A DNA stretch of 64,000 bases from Verrucomicrobium sp. GAS474 (GCF_900105685.1 NZ_LT629781.1:1-64000); one strand, 5' to 3'. Positions 1 to 8,076 are shown, counted from the stretch's first letter. A program made the numbers and translations. Notes: a model not told the origin generated them from the sequence alone.

Positions 1-803
1 GTCCGCCGCCGGATCGGCCACCTTGGCGTAAAGCCTCTCGCTGTATGATCCCCGGCACGCGTCGAGTTCGACCACCCAGTCCGGGACCGGCTTGGCGGGC
101 TTCTCGACCGGTCGGGGCGCGACGGGCATCCCCTGGGCGTCCTTGATCTCGAAGAGACCCTGCCAGCCCTGCCGGATACTCTGCTCGATGCGGCGGATGG
201 CTTCGACCTCGCCGAGGGCCGTCATCTCCTCGAGCTGCTTCTGCTCCTGAAGCGGACGGAGCGGCTTGCGGATCTGGGTCCGGTGCTTCCGCCAGTCCCC
301 CCACGCCGCCGCGAAGCGAGCCGACGAAAAAGGAAGCTCCACCTTCTCCCCGCTTGCGGGGGTTGGGGGGTATTAGTACTCTTCTCTTTACTTCTCTTCT
401 CTGGTAACGCTTTTACCGTTACAGATGTAACGCTCTCACCGTTACGAGACCGGTCCACCCGATTCTTCCCAAGTGCCCGTGTCTTAGCGGTTTGCCCATT
501 ATGGCGGCCGAAGTTCGAGAGCCGGAGGATGCCTTTTTCCGAGATCATCCACCCAACCGATAGGAGTGCGTCGGCGAAGCCCGTTACGTGAACGATGCGG
601 TCGACCGTTACATGCTGTAACGCTCCGAGCGTTACAAGAGCGTCACCGTCGTCGCCGACCTCGGCGTTGTTGTCGCACCATTCCCAAAACTCCATGAGAT
701 GCCCGGCGACCTGGGCAGGCTCCATGTTCAAGGCGGCGGCGATGCGGAGCACCTCGCTCTTCCGGGTGAGCCCCTTGGTCCACTTGATCCAGTCACCGGC
801 CAT
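1..803 (-). pseudogene. Phage replication-type protein, frameshifted and cut by the window edge
   Basis: The gene starts at 803 (MAGDWIKWTKGL) and its N-terminal half (about 130 residues) looks like the DNA-binding part of phage replication proteins that begin with a short helical domain. In the start frame, coding sense is lost near 366 at a six-base C/G run. A frame shifted by one base then continues to position 1 with motifs such as VELPFSSARFAAAWGDWRKH and IRQGWQGLFEIKD, which are typical of the C-terminal part of these proteins. The most economical reading is one gene with a one-base deletion at the homopolymer, running off the left edge. The ATG overlaps the end of the upstream gene (stop 793-795). 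The function is inferred from family resemblance only; a consensus error is possible. Confidence 0.55.
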
Positions 804-1395
804 TGATGTGCTCCTGCTCGACGTTGCGGACCCGCGTCCAGGTATCCGTCGCGCCGTCCTTTGGGCGGCGATCCATCGGCGCATGTAGGATTTGAGGGCG
901 CGATGCCACCGCCAGGGATTCCCCGAACCCAGGCCTTCGCGCTCGGCGTCGCTCAGGTTGTCGCTCGGGCCGGTTCTCGTCGCCGACCGCCGGCGGGCGA
1001 CGTCAATGAACTCCTGAAGCTCCCCGGAGAGCCAACACCTCGGGATGTAGAGCCACGAGGGTTCGAGGATAATCACCATCTTGTCGCGTGCAGAGGGCCG
1101 AGACGGGCCGCCCGACGCGCTTGGCGTAGTAGCGGGAGTGGAGGAGGCAGAAGTCGCCCCACTCGTCGCCGAAGAGCCTCCGCATGATGGCGGCACCGAA
1201 CTCGGGATGGATCTCCCCCTCCGGACCGTCCATGTTCGGCTTCCCGAAATAGCCTAGGTCGTGAACGAAGAACGCCACCCAAAGCCGGAGGTCGAGCGGG
1301 AATCCGTACAGCCGCCACCACCCGATAGCGATCAAGATGGGGTGCAACCAGAAGGCGTGAACCCCGAACAGGATGCTTTTCGTGCCGATCTTCAC
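793..1395 (-). pseudogene. HD-motif phage protein of unknown function, two frameshifts
   Basis: The first part reads VKIGTKSILFGVHAF, then AFFVHDLGYFGKPNMDGPEGE, a conserved phage protein family with an HD-like His-Asp pair whose function I do not know. The frame is broken near 1080 (apparent one-base insertion), where DKMVIILEPSWLYIPRCW continues the family in another frame, and again near 866 (apparent deletion), after which KDGATDTWTRVRNVEQ leads to the stop at 793. The GTG at 1395 is preferred because a purine-rich run directly precedes it; an in-frame GTG at 1416 is the alternative. Its end overlaps the start of the replication-type gene, the normal packing for this element, so the gene was probably once intact. 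Confidence 0.5.
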
Positions 1396-1416
1396 AACGC
1401 CCCCTTCCCCTTCCAC

Positions 1417-1866
1417 TCAGCCAGGCCATAACGTCCACGATCGGCCCGTCGCAACAATGTCCTTATCGATTCCGTGGTGGCCGAGCTTGTAGAGCAACGA
1501 CGAAATCCGACTCTTGAACCCTCGCAGATCGAGTCCGCCGCGCTGATCGTGCGTTAGTACGACGTGCAGGTGCTCTGCAATATCGACGCTGCGCATGGGT
1601 GTTCCCGTTTCCAGAAGCACCTCAAGGATCTTGTCGCGGATAAGGGACGAATCGAGGGCAGCATTCTCCTGACGAGCGGTCTTCGCCTTCGCAGGAGCGG
1701 CGGCGGGTGTTTTTAGGCACGCCCCCCTCCTCATCGAGATCGGAGAGCGCGGCCTTCGCCCTGTTGAGTCGGCCGATGTAGTTGGTCTTTCGCTCGAGAT
1801 CAGCCTTCAGGCCGTGGATCTCGTTTGCCGTTTTAGTGATTTCCAAATCAATGGAATGGATGGGAT
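1417..1866 (-). pseudogene. Coiled-coil plus winged-helix-like small protein, frameshifted at a G6 run
   Basis: The upstream part (DLEITKTANEIHGLKADLER) predicts a short coiled coil. After DLDEEGG the frame is lost at a run of six G (1723-1728 on the plus strand as C). If one base is removed, the sequence continues as LKTPAAAPAKAKTARQ and then IRDKILEVLLETGTPMRSVD, which resembles a winged helix-turn-helix that senses or binds DNA. No good start codon is visible for the upstream part, so 1866 is an approximate limit. The apparent change is a single-base insertion in a homopolymer, which could be real decay, a slippage site or a consensus error. Exact function unknown. Confidence 0.45.
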
Positions 1867-1887
1867 CATAGATTTTTAGGTGAATGG

Positions 1888-3149
1888 CTAGACGATCTCC
1901 CCTCGGACGAACCGGTAGGCAGAGATGAACTCCGACGCTTGGATAAGGTTGATCGCGTTTCCGTGGGTGCGCAGGCGTCCCACTCGGGCGGGAGCCCCAT
2001 GAGCCAACGGGAATGTGCCGGGTCAACTGGCCGCCACCGCTCATCCCGGCATCGGAAGCCAATCAGAAGCTCCCCAGAAGCCATTAACCGGGCCGGGCCG
2101 CTCCACTTCGGCCCATGTCTCCGGCAAGCCGGACTGCCTCACATCCTCCGCGATGATCCCAGCCGCCAGTTCCGCTTCCTGCTCCAGCCCCGGAGGCGAG
2201 CTCTGTCCTCCCCCACTCCGACGCCCGTTGTTTGTGCTCGCGTCATCGCCCGTGAGGACTTGCGATTGTGCTCGCCACTGGCGTCGCCCATCCCGCCAGA
2301 GCCGCCGCGTCCGCAGGATTTAATCCGGGGTTCAATCCTCTGCGTTCCTTCGCCCCCGGATCTTCCCCCTTTCCCGTTGGTTCGTCGTGTTCGGTGTGGG
2401 CCACCCCGCGAGGTCCGCACTCCGAACCAGACAGGAACATCCGTGCTTCGTTCCGTGCTTCTCCTTCTGCGTCTTGGATCGCCCGTTGGTGTCGTGGGCT
2501 TGAGGTGTCGGCCAAGCCGAGGGCAAGGCCGCAATCGTCAGCGGCATCCCGAAGCCGTTCCCGTTCCCCACCCGCTCCTTGGTCGCCAAGCGTCGGGCTT
2601 CCCACGTCTCGAAGCTCTCCCCGTCCTGAGCTATCGAGGCGTCCGGCGTCGGCCACCCAGTAGAGGCGCTGTCGGATGTGCGGAGCGCCGACGCTCGCAG
2701 AGCAAAAATCAGTCGTCCCGACGGCGTAGTCCGTAGCTTCCAGGTCAGATTGTACAACGTCGAGCCAAGCGAGAGCGTCCTTACTCGCAACCTGCTCGCC
2801 AAAGCAAACGACAGGGCGGCGCTCGGCGATAAGGGCGAAGAAGGCGGGCCAAAGATGTCTTTCGTCGTCGAACCCTTTCCCTTGCCAGCGTCCGAGAACG
2901 GCTGGCAGGGGCAAGAGCCGGTCCAGACGGGGCGGTCGTCAGGCCATCCGGCGCGACGCAGGGCTCCACTCCAGACGCCTTCTCCGGCGAAGAAATGGCA
3001 TTGAGTGTAGTTTCGGAGATCGTCTGGCCGAACGTCGACGATGCTTCGTTCGTCGACATCTCCAGGGCAATAAGCCCTGCTCCGATGAGGTTGCGGAGGT
3101 ACTGCGCGACGTAGGGGTCGACCTCGTTGTAGTAGGCGCGTGCATTCAC
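1888..3149 (-). pseudogene. Phage DNA (cytosine-5) methyltransferase, broken into several frames
   Basis: The start (GTG at 3149, NARAYYNEVDPYVAQYLRNL) matches phage C5-methyltransferases. Near 3064 the frame changes to VDVRPDDLRNYTQCHFFAG and then TGSCPCQPFSDAGKGKG, which holds the catalytic Pro-Cys motif PCQPF. Near 2874 it changes again to DDERHLWPAFF, FGEQVAS and SVGAPHIRQRLYWVADAG, all classical motifs. Further changes near 2270 and 2045 connect [13 protein letters not shown] and finally [18 protein letters not shown], ending at 1888. At least five shifts separate these pieces, some apparent insertions and some deletions. The ancestral enzyme would protect phage DNA from restriction by methylating cytosines; as read here it cannot be active. 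A second frame (around 2332-2802) also contains phage-methyltransferase-like text such as RTSDSASTGWPTPDAS. Confidence 0.75.
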
Positions 3150-3184
3150 CGCACCCCCAGGATGATCAAGAGGAGGAAGATCAC
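3146..3184 (-). CDS. Possible 12-residue hydrophobic minipeptide
   Basis: Reading GTG at 3184 gives VIFLLLIILGVR followed by TGA at 3146. Its GTG overlaps the stop of the gene before it (GTGA), and its stop overlaps the GTG of the methyltransferase (GTGA again). The peptide is almost entirely hydrophobic. It may only serve to couple translation of the methyltransferase to the upstream gene, or it may be chance. There is no homology evidence; the double overlap is the only reason to list it. Confidence 0.3.
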   Translation of the reverse strand: MIFLLLIILGVR

Positions 3185-3402
3185 AACGCCACCTCTCTTT
3201 TCCCCTCGCACGTCACCACGAAGGCCAGGGCGTGCTTGTCCCAGCGGCGTTTTCCAGTGAATCCCGACTCTCGGAGCCGGTCGCAGATCTGGTTCGCCAT
3301 CGTCTCACTATCGGTCCAGAAACGCGGGATTCCGCCCGACGATAGATCCCGCGCCACATCCCGGGCCTTGTGCGGGCCGCGTTCCGCAATGAACTCGCTC
3401 AC
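3181..3402 (-). CDS. Small phage protein of unknown function (73 aa)
   Basis: It starts with a GTG at 3402 overlapping the stop of the nuclease gene before it. The product begins MSEFIAERGPHKARDVARDL and continues with MANQICDRLRESGFTGKRRW, a mixed basic and acidic helical protein. The pattern of a short helix set followed by a beta hairpin (KHALAFVVTCEGK) suggests a small winged-helix fold, but this is a guess from the sequence. It is intact and sits in the overlapping early-gene set, so translation is likely. Confidence 0.6.
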   Translation of the reverse strand: MSEFIAERGPHKARDVARDLSSGGIPRFWTDSETMANQICDRLRESGFTGKRRWDKHALAFVVTCEGKREVAL

Positions 3403-3722
3403 GCCCTCCCCCTTCCCTTGACGTACGCGACGATGTCCCGGACCGTATCGAGATTGAGTTGAGGCTCAACGAGGCGGATCACCTGCCAGCCAAGCAAGGC
3501 GGCGGCCAAATATTTGTGACAGTCCTCCACCATGCCGGAGCCCCGCACATGACGGCCCTTAACCCAGATCCCCCCCTCGATCTCAAAGGCGATCTTCATC
3601 TCCGGCAAGGCGAAGTCGAAGCGCCACAACCGCGCACCATGGAACTGATGCTCTGGCGTCAGCTTCGGCCCTCCGGCCAGCTTCCAGCGGAATAGGAACT
3701 GTTTTTCGAGTGCGCTGCTCAC
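3399..3722 (-). CDS. PD-(D/E)XK nuclease-like phage protein (107 aa)
   Basis: The core reads RLWRFDFALPEMKIAFEIEG, then GRHVRGSGMVEDCHKYLAAA and LLGWQVIRL. An Asp in the first strand, a Glu-containing second strand and a helix with Asp and Lys are the layout of small Vsr- or DUF559-like nucleases of the PD-(D/E)XK fold that are common in phage replication and recombination regions. Whether it cuts junctions, mismatches or nicks cannot be told. The GTG at 3722 overlaps the stop of the 57-residue gene before it, which fixes the start. It sits between the RecT/exonuclease pair and the broken methyltransferase, so a role in phage DNA processing is likely. Confidence 0.7.
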   Translation of the reverse strand: MSSALEKQFLFRWKLAGGPKLTPEHQFHGARLWRFDFALPEMKIAFEIEGGIWVKGRHVRGSGMVEDCHKYLAAALLGWQVIRLVEPQLNLDTVRDIVAYVKGRGRA

Positions 3723-3892
3723 AGGATGGCGTGGTTGAGGTGGGACTTGAGTTCGGCAATGCGCCCGGCGCGTTTCACCTGTTCGGAGAAGTAGACCGCC
3801 CCGCCTCCGCGGCGATCCACCTCGTTATAGATGGCCTGCAATTTTGCGATTTCAGCCTCGAGGGCCTTCTTGGTTTTGGGTTTGAAAAACAT
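3719..3892 (-). CDS. Small phage protein with predicted helical hairpin (57 aa)
   Basis: The product starts MFFKPKTKKALEAEIAKLQA and continues with a second helix SEQVKRAGRIAELKSHL. Two amphipathic helices separated by a Gly-rich turn (RRGGGAVYF) suggest a coiled-coil hairpin. It lies between a 118-residue gene and the nuclease gene, and its TGA overlaps the nuclease GTG, so it belongs to the same translated set. Function unknown. Confidence 0.6.
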   Translation of the reverse strand: MFFKPKTKKALEAEIAKLQAIYNEVDRRGGGAVYFSEQVKRAGRIAELKSHLNHAIL

Positions 3893-3910
3893 GTTTGGAT
3901 GGAGTGATGG

Positions 3911-4267
3911 TTAGTTGGAAATGAGGTCGAGCTGGTCCGACGGCGCGAGGCGGGCAATCGTCCGGGCCAGGCGGAAATCAACGGTTCGGTACTTGCGGAT
4001 GAGGTGGCCTCGACTCGGCCCGCTCTTCGATCGGCGAACGACGTGGGGCTCCGCCAGGGCGATAACGCCCAACGTGTCTTTCATGAGCTTGTACGCGTTG
4101 CCGATGCAGTTGCGGTCCGCCTTCGGGAGTGAGAGGTCAACCTCATCCGGCCAGAACTCCCCCGCCTTGGCGGCGACTGCAATCGCCACGCATGAGGCAC
4201 GGAGGGACTGCGTCTTGAAGATGGTCTGAAGCCCGGTCGCCTCCTCTTGGGTCATGGGGGAGTTCAT
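3911..4267 (-). CDS. Phage protein of unknown function (118 aa)
   Basis: The start at 4267 overlaps the stop of the RecE-like gene (ATGA). The sequence has an Ala-rich helix (RASCVAIAVAAKAGEFWPDE), a region NCIGNAYKLMKDTLGVI and a basic stretch VVRRSKSGPSRGHLIRKY. The second half resembles a winged-helix DNA-binding unit with a basic wing, but no family was recognised. It is probably co-translated with the recombination genes upstream. Confidence 0.6.
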   Translation of the reverse strand: MNSPMTQEEATGLQTIFKTQSLRASCVAIAVAAKAGEFWPDEVDLSLPKADRNCIGNAYKLMKDTLGVIALAEPHVVRRSKSGPSRGHLIRKYRTVDFRLARTIARLAPSDQLDLISN

Positions 4268-5169
4268 GCGACTCCTTCCTCGTCGGCGGTGGACTCCGCG
4301 GGATCGAACACAACCTCGGCGTCCTCGGGGCGCATGAGCGCGTACCGGGGGATTTCCAAGGTGCGGAGCGTCTGCTTGTAGGCGGGCCAGATCCCGGACG
4401 CCTCGCACTCCTTGTATTGGGCGAGGAGCGCAGCGCATTCCTCATCGCCCCGGCTGAGGGATTTCACGCCCAACGCGAAGCAGTTCACGGCATAGGGAGG
4501 AAGCGGCTCGATGGCGATGAGGACGAAGTATTCCGGGGCGAGCTGGGCCAACGCACCCACGCGGAGGTAGAGGGCCCCCTGGAGGTGATACCCCATGTCG
4601 GCGACGGTCTTCGAGAACTCCCAATCCGCGGCGTTGACGGTCTTCTTGATGTCCACGAAAACCCGGCCTTTAATCCGGTCCACGCGGCACCGGAGAGGCA
4701 GTCCGGTCACGGGATCGACGGCGAAGATGGATACCTCGTTCTGTCCCTCTCCGGTCAATAGCTCGCGGGCGATGGGATGGGCGAAGACGTTCCGGGCGAT
4801 GCGCTCGATCGTGAAGGCTTCCTCCTGGTCGATAACCGTCTTCCCGACCGTCTCGGCGTCGAACTTCGCCCACCACGCGATTTGCTCGACCGTCTTCGGC
4901 GCGGGCTTGGCGGCGGCGAGCTGTGCCTTGGTGGGGCGATCCGGCGCGTCGGGGGGAATGATAACGCATTCGGCCTTGTACCGTTCCGGCTCCAGGAGGC
5001 GGAGGTGGAGGAGCGTTCCGAAACGCATCGCCTCCGTTTCCTTCCGGTTCGCCATCTCGGCCCGCATGTGGGCGGGAGAGCGACGCATAGCCTTGAGCAT
5101 CGAGGCCGAGACGCCGGGAGCGGCGTGGTACTCGTCGGCGGGGAGCCCGTAGTAAATTCCGGGATTCAT
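4264..5169 (-). CDS. RecE-like PD-(D/E)XK exonuclease (DUF3799 type)
   Basis: This 301-residue protein starts MNPGIYYGLPADEYHAAPGV, followed by SASMLKAMRRSPAHM and FGTLLHLRLLEPERY, the hallmark N-terminus of the phage exonuclease VIII (RecE) type domain. Catalytic residues of the PD-(D/E)XK fold are visible: an Asp in CRVDRIKG, then VDIKKT (D-x-K), and a Gln/Tyr helix GYHLQGALY. The enzyme would resect double-stranded ends to give 3' overhangs for the annealing protein encoded just upstream. The start codon overlaps the RecT stop by one base (TAATG), which gives coupled expression of the two partners. No ATPase or helicase part is present, as usual for phage versions. Confidence 0.85.
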   Translation of the reverse strand: MNPGIYYGLPADEYHAAPGVSASMLKAMRRSPAHMRAEMANRKETEAMRFGTLLHLRLLEPERYKAECVIIPPDAPDRPTKAQLAAAKPAPKTVEQIAWWAKFDAETVGKTVIDQEEAFTIERIARNVFAHPIARELLTGEGQNEVSIFAVDPVTGLPLRCRVDRIKGRVFVDIKKTVNAADWEFSKTVADMGYHLQGALYLRVGALAQLAPEYFVLIAIEPLPPYAVNCFALGVKSLSRGDEECAALLAQYKECEASGIWPAYKQTLRTLEIPRYALMRPEDAEVVFDPAESTADEEGVA

Positions 5170-6200
5170 TACTTCCCCCCCTCGGTCATGAGGATCTCGA
5201 AGCCCCGCTTAAGGTCCGTCTGGAGGTCGACCGGGAGATCGGCGTACCGCTTATAGCCCTTGAATCCCGACCAGCGCGTCGAGGCGGCGGCGAGGACTTC
5301 GGCTTGTTCCACCATCTCGGCCTTTCCCCACTTCGCAGCCTCTTCCAGAAGCGATTGGAGATGAGTGGCGGAAGCAGGCGCGTCCCCCATCGGTACATCG
5401 TCAGCAGGATCAGCCGGGACGGGACGGGGCGCCGACCGTCCGCGCCGGGGTTCCTCTTCCGGGACAGGCTCGGTCATCATGACCTTGGCTGTCTTGCTCA
5501 CGCCGTCCTCGCAAACTCTGATCTCGCGAGGCTGAATCTCACTACCGACCGAGATCGCCTCAGCGAAGGAGCGCGAAGGAACGGCGCGTTCCTCCTGGAT
5601 GCGATCCACGTCGTCCTCGGAATAGACACCAAGGATGATCTCCGGCGCGTGGCGGCGAGCCCATTTCAAAGCCCCGGAGTAGACGAGCTTCTGCTCGGGA
5701 TCGTTCTTCCACATCTTGTTTTCCGTCTTCGCGTCGCCGACGGACAGGGTGATGGTTCGAGGCTCGGACTCGCCCAGCAGCGTGCCGGAGACGGTGATCG
5801 TCATGGCATCCCCCTTGCCGGTGAAGGCGTAGCAAAGGCGCTTCGCCAATCCCGCCCGGGCGTTGATGACTGCGGCGACGAGCTTCCCTTGGAAGGCAAG
5901 CTTGCCTCCAACCTCGTACGTTTCCGGCGCTACTGCGAAAGGGTCCATGCCCCACCGGAGGGCCTGGTTGACGACGAGGAAGCAGTTCGCCCGGGCCTGC
6001 TCCGCCGTGTTTCCTTTGAGGTGCTTGGGGATGAGCGACGCGGCCGCCATCGACGTGGCGATTCGCCAGATGTGCTCGTATCGGGCGGTGTCGAGAAGGA
6101 AGGCATTCGGGCCGTCGTCATGGACGACGCGGATTTCGCGGGAGACAGCGGGCTTGGTAATGAGCGCTTGATTGGATTCAGTGGGAGTGGTTTCGGACAT
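5169..6200 (-). CDS. recT: RecT-family single-strand annealing protein
   Basis: A 343-residue protein with the RecT core: SMAAASLIPKHLKG, CFLVVNQALRWGMDPFAVA, GGKLAFQGKLVAAVINARAG and YSGALKWARRHAPEIILGVY. These proteins bind single-stranded DNA and anneal complementary strands during phage recombination, working with a partner exonuclease, here the next gene. The last ~130 residues are a Pro/Glu-rich linker and a helical tail, longer than in the core family; this is often a protein-contact region. The start is clear because no other in-frame start lies closer to the core, and a short intergenic stretch precedes it. Confidence 0.9.
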   Translation of the reverse strand: MSETTPTESNQALITKPAVSREIRVVHDDGPNAFLLDTARYEHIWRIATSMAAASLIPKHLKGNTAEQARANCFLVVNQALRWGMDPFAVAPETYEVGGKLAFQGKLVAAVINARAGLAKRLCYAFTGKGDAMTITVSGTLLGESEPRTITLSVGDAKTENKMWKNDPEQKLVYSGALKWARRHAPEIILGVYSEDDVDRIQEERAVPSRSFAEAISVGSEIQPREIRVCEDGVSKTAKVMMTEPVPEEEPRRGRSAPRPVPADPADDVPMGDAPASATHLQSLLEEAAKWGKAEMVEQAEVLAAASTRWSGFKGYKRYADLPVDLQTDLKRGFEILMTEGGK

Positions 6201-6217
6201 AAAGGTATGGAGTGGGG

Positions 6218-6322
6218 TTAGTTCGATTTCATCGTCCGCCAGAATTTCCGGCGGGTGGTGAAGAGCTTTCTGCGACGGCGAAGGACGTAGAGGTGGGGTT
6301 TAGGAGGTTCAGCAGGCTTCAC
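6218..6322 (-). CDS. Possible 34-residue basic peptide
   Basis: A GTG overlapping the stop of the macro-domain gene (GTGA, 6319-6322) opens a frame that reads VKPAEPPKPHLYVLRRRRKL and ends at 6218, 17 bases before the RecT start. It is strongly basic. The overlap fits the packing of the neighbouring genes and fills the only gap between the macro-domain gene and recT, but nothing else supports it. Confidence 0.3.
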   Translation of the reverse strand: MKPAEPPKPHLYVLRRRRKLFTTRRKFWRTMKSN

Positions 6323-6768
6323 GCTTCGATCTCCTCCAGGTCGGGAAGGAACTCAACGAGCGTCGCGTCCGGGCAGTGGTTCTTCAGGATCAAAAACATC
6401 CGGTCCCAATCCCCGCCGCCCAAGCCGCAACCGATTTTGTGGGGGAAGAAGATCGGAAGGCCCGTAACGGCGGACATTGATTTAATGGCCGGGAGAGCCA
6501 CCTCGTAGGCGTCGTAATCGGTGGCTGCGCGACCGACGCCCAACTGGCCCGCCAAGTTGGCGATGATGAGTTCCGGGGCAGCCCGGAAGAACGTAACCAT
6601 ACCCGGGCGCAGCTTGTCCGCCGCGCAGAGGCCTCGGTACTCACGACCCAGCAAGGGCCACTTCTCACGGACCTGACCCGCGAGGCCGCCCATGGCTCCG
6701 ATGCAGTTCACTTGATGAACAAGAATGCCGCGCTCAATGGCGAGGAGATCCCCTTGGATGTGCTTCAT
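6319..6768 (-). CDS. Macro-domain protein, ADP-ribose-binding
   Basis: The product (149 aa) starts MKHIQGDLLAIERGILVHQV and has NCIGAMGGLAGQV, then PHKIGCGLGGGDWDRMF near the C-terminus, the two glycine-rich loops that bind ADP-ribose in macro domains of the Poa1p/phage type. Such enzymes remove ADP-ribose-1''-phosphate or protein-linked ADP-ribose. In phages this may reverse host ADP-ribosylation or recycle NAD products; which one applies here is unknown. The ATG overlaps the TAA of the repeat protein gene (TAATG), so the two are probably made together. The start at 6768 gives the usual family length. Confidence 0.85.
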   Translation of the reverse strand: MKHIQGDLLAIERGILVHQVNCIGAMGGLAGQVREKWPLLGREYRGLCAADKLRPGMVTFFRAAPELIIANLAGQLGVGRAATDYDAYEVALPAIKSMSAVTGLPIFFPHKIGCGLGGGDWDRMFLILKNHCPDATLVEFLPDLEEIEA

Positions 6769-7898
6769 TACTTGACCTCCGAGAGCTTGCCGTCCCGGAC
6801 GACGTACCACGTGTCAGCCTTCACGCCGTCCTCGCCGACATAACCGACCACCACCCGAGGGCGATCCGCGGTGTCGTCCTGGTAGCGGAGAACGACGAGG
6901 CCGTCCTTCCCGGCTTTAGCCCGCCCATTTTTTCCGAGCGCAACAGCAATCCCGTAGTTGCCGGTCGCCGCCGCGTGGCCGTAGTAGCCGGTCGCCGCCG
7001 CGTGGCCGTAGTCGCCGGTCGCCGCCGCGTGGCCGTAGTTGCCGGTCGCCGCCGCGTGGCCGTAGTAGCCGGTCGCCGCCGCGTGGCCGTAGTCGCCGGT
7101 CGCCGCCGCGTGGCCGGAGTTGCCGGTCGCCGCCGCGTGGCCGGAGTAGCCGGTCGCCGCCGCGTGGCCGGAGTTGCCGGTCGCCGCCGCGTGGCCGGAG
7201 TAGCCGGTCGCCGCCGCGTGGCCGGAGTAGCCGGTCGCCGCCGCGTGGCCGGAGTAGCCGGTCGCCGCCGCGTGGCCGGAGTTGCCGGTCGCCGCCGCGT
7301 GGCCGGAGTTGCCGGTCGCCGCCGCGTGGCCGGAGTTGCCGGTCGCCGCCGCGTGGCCGGAGTCGCCGGTCGCCGCCGCGTGGCCGGAGTAGCCGGTCGC
7401 CGCCGCGTGGCCGGAGTAGCCGGTCGCCGCCGCGTGGCCGGAGTTGCCGGTCGCCGCCGCGTGGCCGGAGTTGCCGGTCGCGATTTTCTCAAATTTTTCC
7501 GCCGCGGGGCGGCGGGAACGGATGATCTCGAAAGCCTGCCACCAGTTCCCGGAATAGATGACGTTGCCGCGAGGGAACTTCACCTTTCCGTCGAGGTCGA
7601 CGATGTCCTTTTCGGCGACTTCGACGACGAGCCAGACCGCCTTGGGGTCGTTGACCTTCATGCCGAGATTGCCCTGGCCCCAGAGCCAGCCGTGAAGGCC
7701 GTTGCCGCAGTGGGCGGCGGCATTCCAGTCGGGGCATTCAACGGGGCCCTCCTTGGGCCACGTGAAGGAGCTTCCGTGGGGTCCGCGCATCTCCGCCGTG
7801 CAGGAACGGAGGACGAGGACGGTTTTGTCGGAGACGGCGGGCGCGGAGGGCTTCTTGGCCTTCGCGGTGATTTTCTTTTTAACGATATTTTTGAGCAT
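6768..7898 (-). CDS. Phage protein with 20 nine-residue repeats (predicted beta-solenoid)
   Basis: This 376-residue protein has an N-terminal domain of about 125 residues with conserved-looking features (VLRSCTAEMRG, CPDWNAAAHCGNGLHGWLWG, GNVIYSGNWWQAFEII) similar to a DUF found in phage proteins with repeats. From about residue 140 to 315 it consists of the unit GHAAATGxx repeated 20 times, where xx is NS, YS, DS, NY, YY or DY. Then comes a short cap (GIAVALGKNGRAKAGKDG) and a C-terminal domain. The regular nine-residue period with Gly and small residues suggests a beta-solenoid rod. At the DNA level the units are 27 bp and almost identical. No signal peptide is seen. The role is unknown; such proteins are common in phage accessory regions. 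Confidence 0.75.
   Translation of the reverse strand: MLKNIVKKKITAKAKKPSAPAVSDKTVLVLRSCTAEMRGPHGSSFTWPKEGPVECPDWNAAAHCGNGLHGWLWGQGNLGMKVNDPKAVWLVVEVAEKDIVDLDGKVKFPRGNVIYSGNWWQAFEIIRSRRPAAEKFEKIATGNSGHAAATGNSGHAAATGYSGHAAATGYSGHAAATGDSGHAAATGNSGHAAATGNSGHAAATGNSGHAAATGYSGHAAATGYSGHAAATGYSGHAAATGNSGHAAATGYSGHAAATGNSGHAAATGDYGHAAATGYYGHAAATGNYGHAAATGDYGHAAATGYYGHAAATGNYGIAVALGKNGRAKAGKDGLVVLRYQDDTADRPRVVVGYVGEDGVKADTWYVVRDGKLSEVK
6954..7481. repeat. 27-bp coding tandem repeat, 19 full units plus a partial one
   Basis: Plus-strand unit: gtagttgccggtcgccgccg followed by cgtggcc. Units differ only at two bases, one in the second codon of the variable pair (TCC or TAC) and one in the first (AAC, TAC or GAC). 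In plus-strand order the first six units carry TAC at the second codon and form two identical 81-bp blocks of three; the remaining units carry TCC. This shows recent block duplication and expansion. It encodes the repeat region of the gene at 6768-7898 and is not a CRISPR array. Confidence 0.95.
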
Positions 7899-7932
7899 GG
7901 TTGGTGCGTGGTTGGTGTTTTTTGGGACTGAA

Positions 7933-8076
7933 TTACGGGGTGGAAAAAAGTCGGATAACGGAGTCGACCGCGAGGATGAGGGCGGTGATGAAGACGATTC
8001 CCGCGATGACTAGAACCGCGATCATCCCCCACAGGGGCGGCCACATGTCCGGGATGTCCTTCGTGAAGCGGCTCAT
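7933..8076 (-). CDS. Single-pass membrane minigene (47 aa)
   Basis: The start at 8076 overlaps the stop of the 58-residue gene (ATGA). The product begins MSRFTKDIPDMWPPLWG and then has one long hydrophobic segment (MIAVLVIAGIVFITALILAV) and a short tail VDSVIRLFSTP. A cytoplasmic N-terminus and one membrane helix fit a small phage membrane protein. A holin role is conceivable but unlikely in this early-gene set. Function unknown. Confidence 0.6.
   Translation of the reverse strand: MSRFTKDIPDMWPPLWGMIAVLVIAGIVFITALILAVDSVIRLFSTP

Noticed and set aside
6954-7481. CRISPR array
   Set aside because: Units are contiguous without spacers, in frame, and code for a regular nine-residue repeat.
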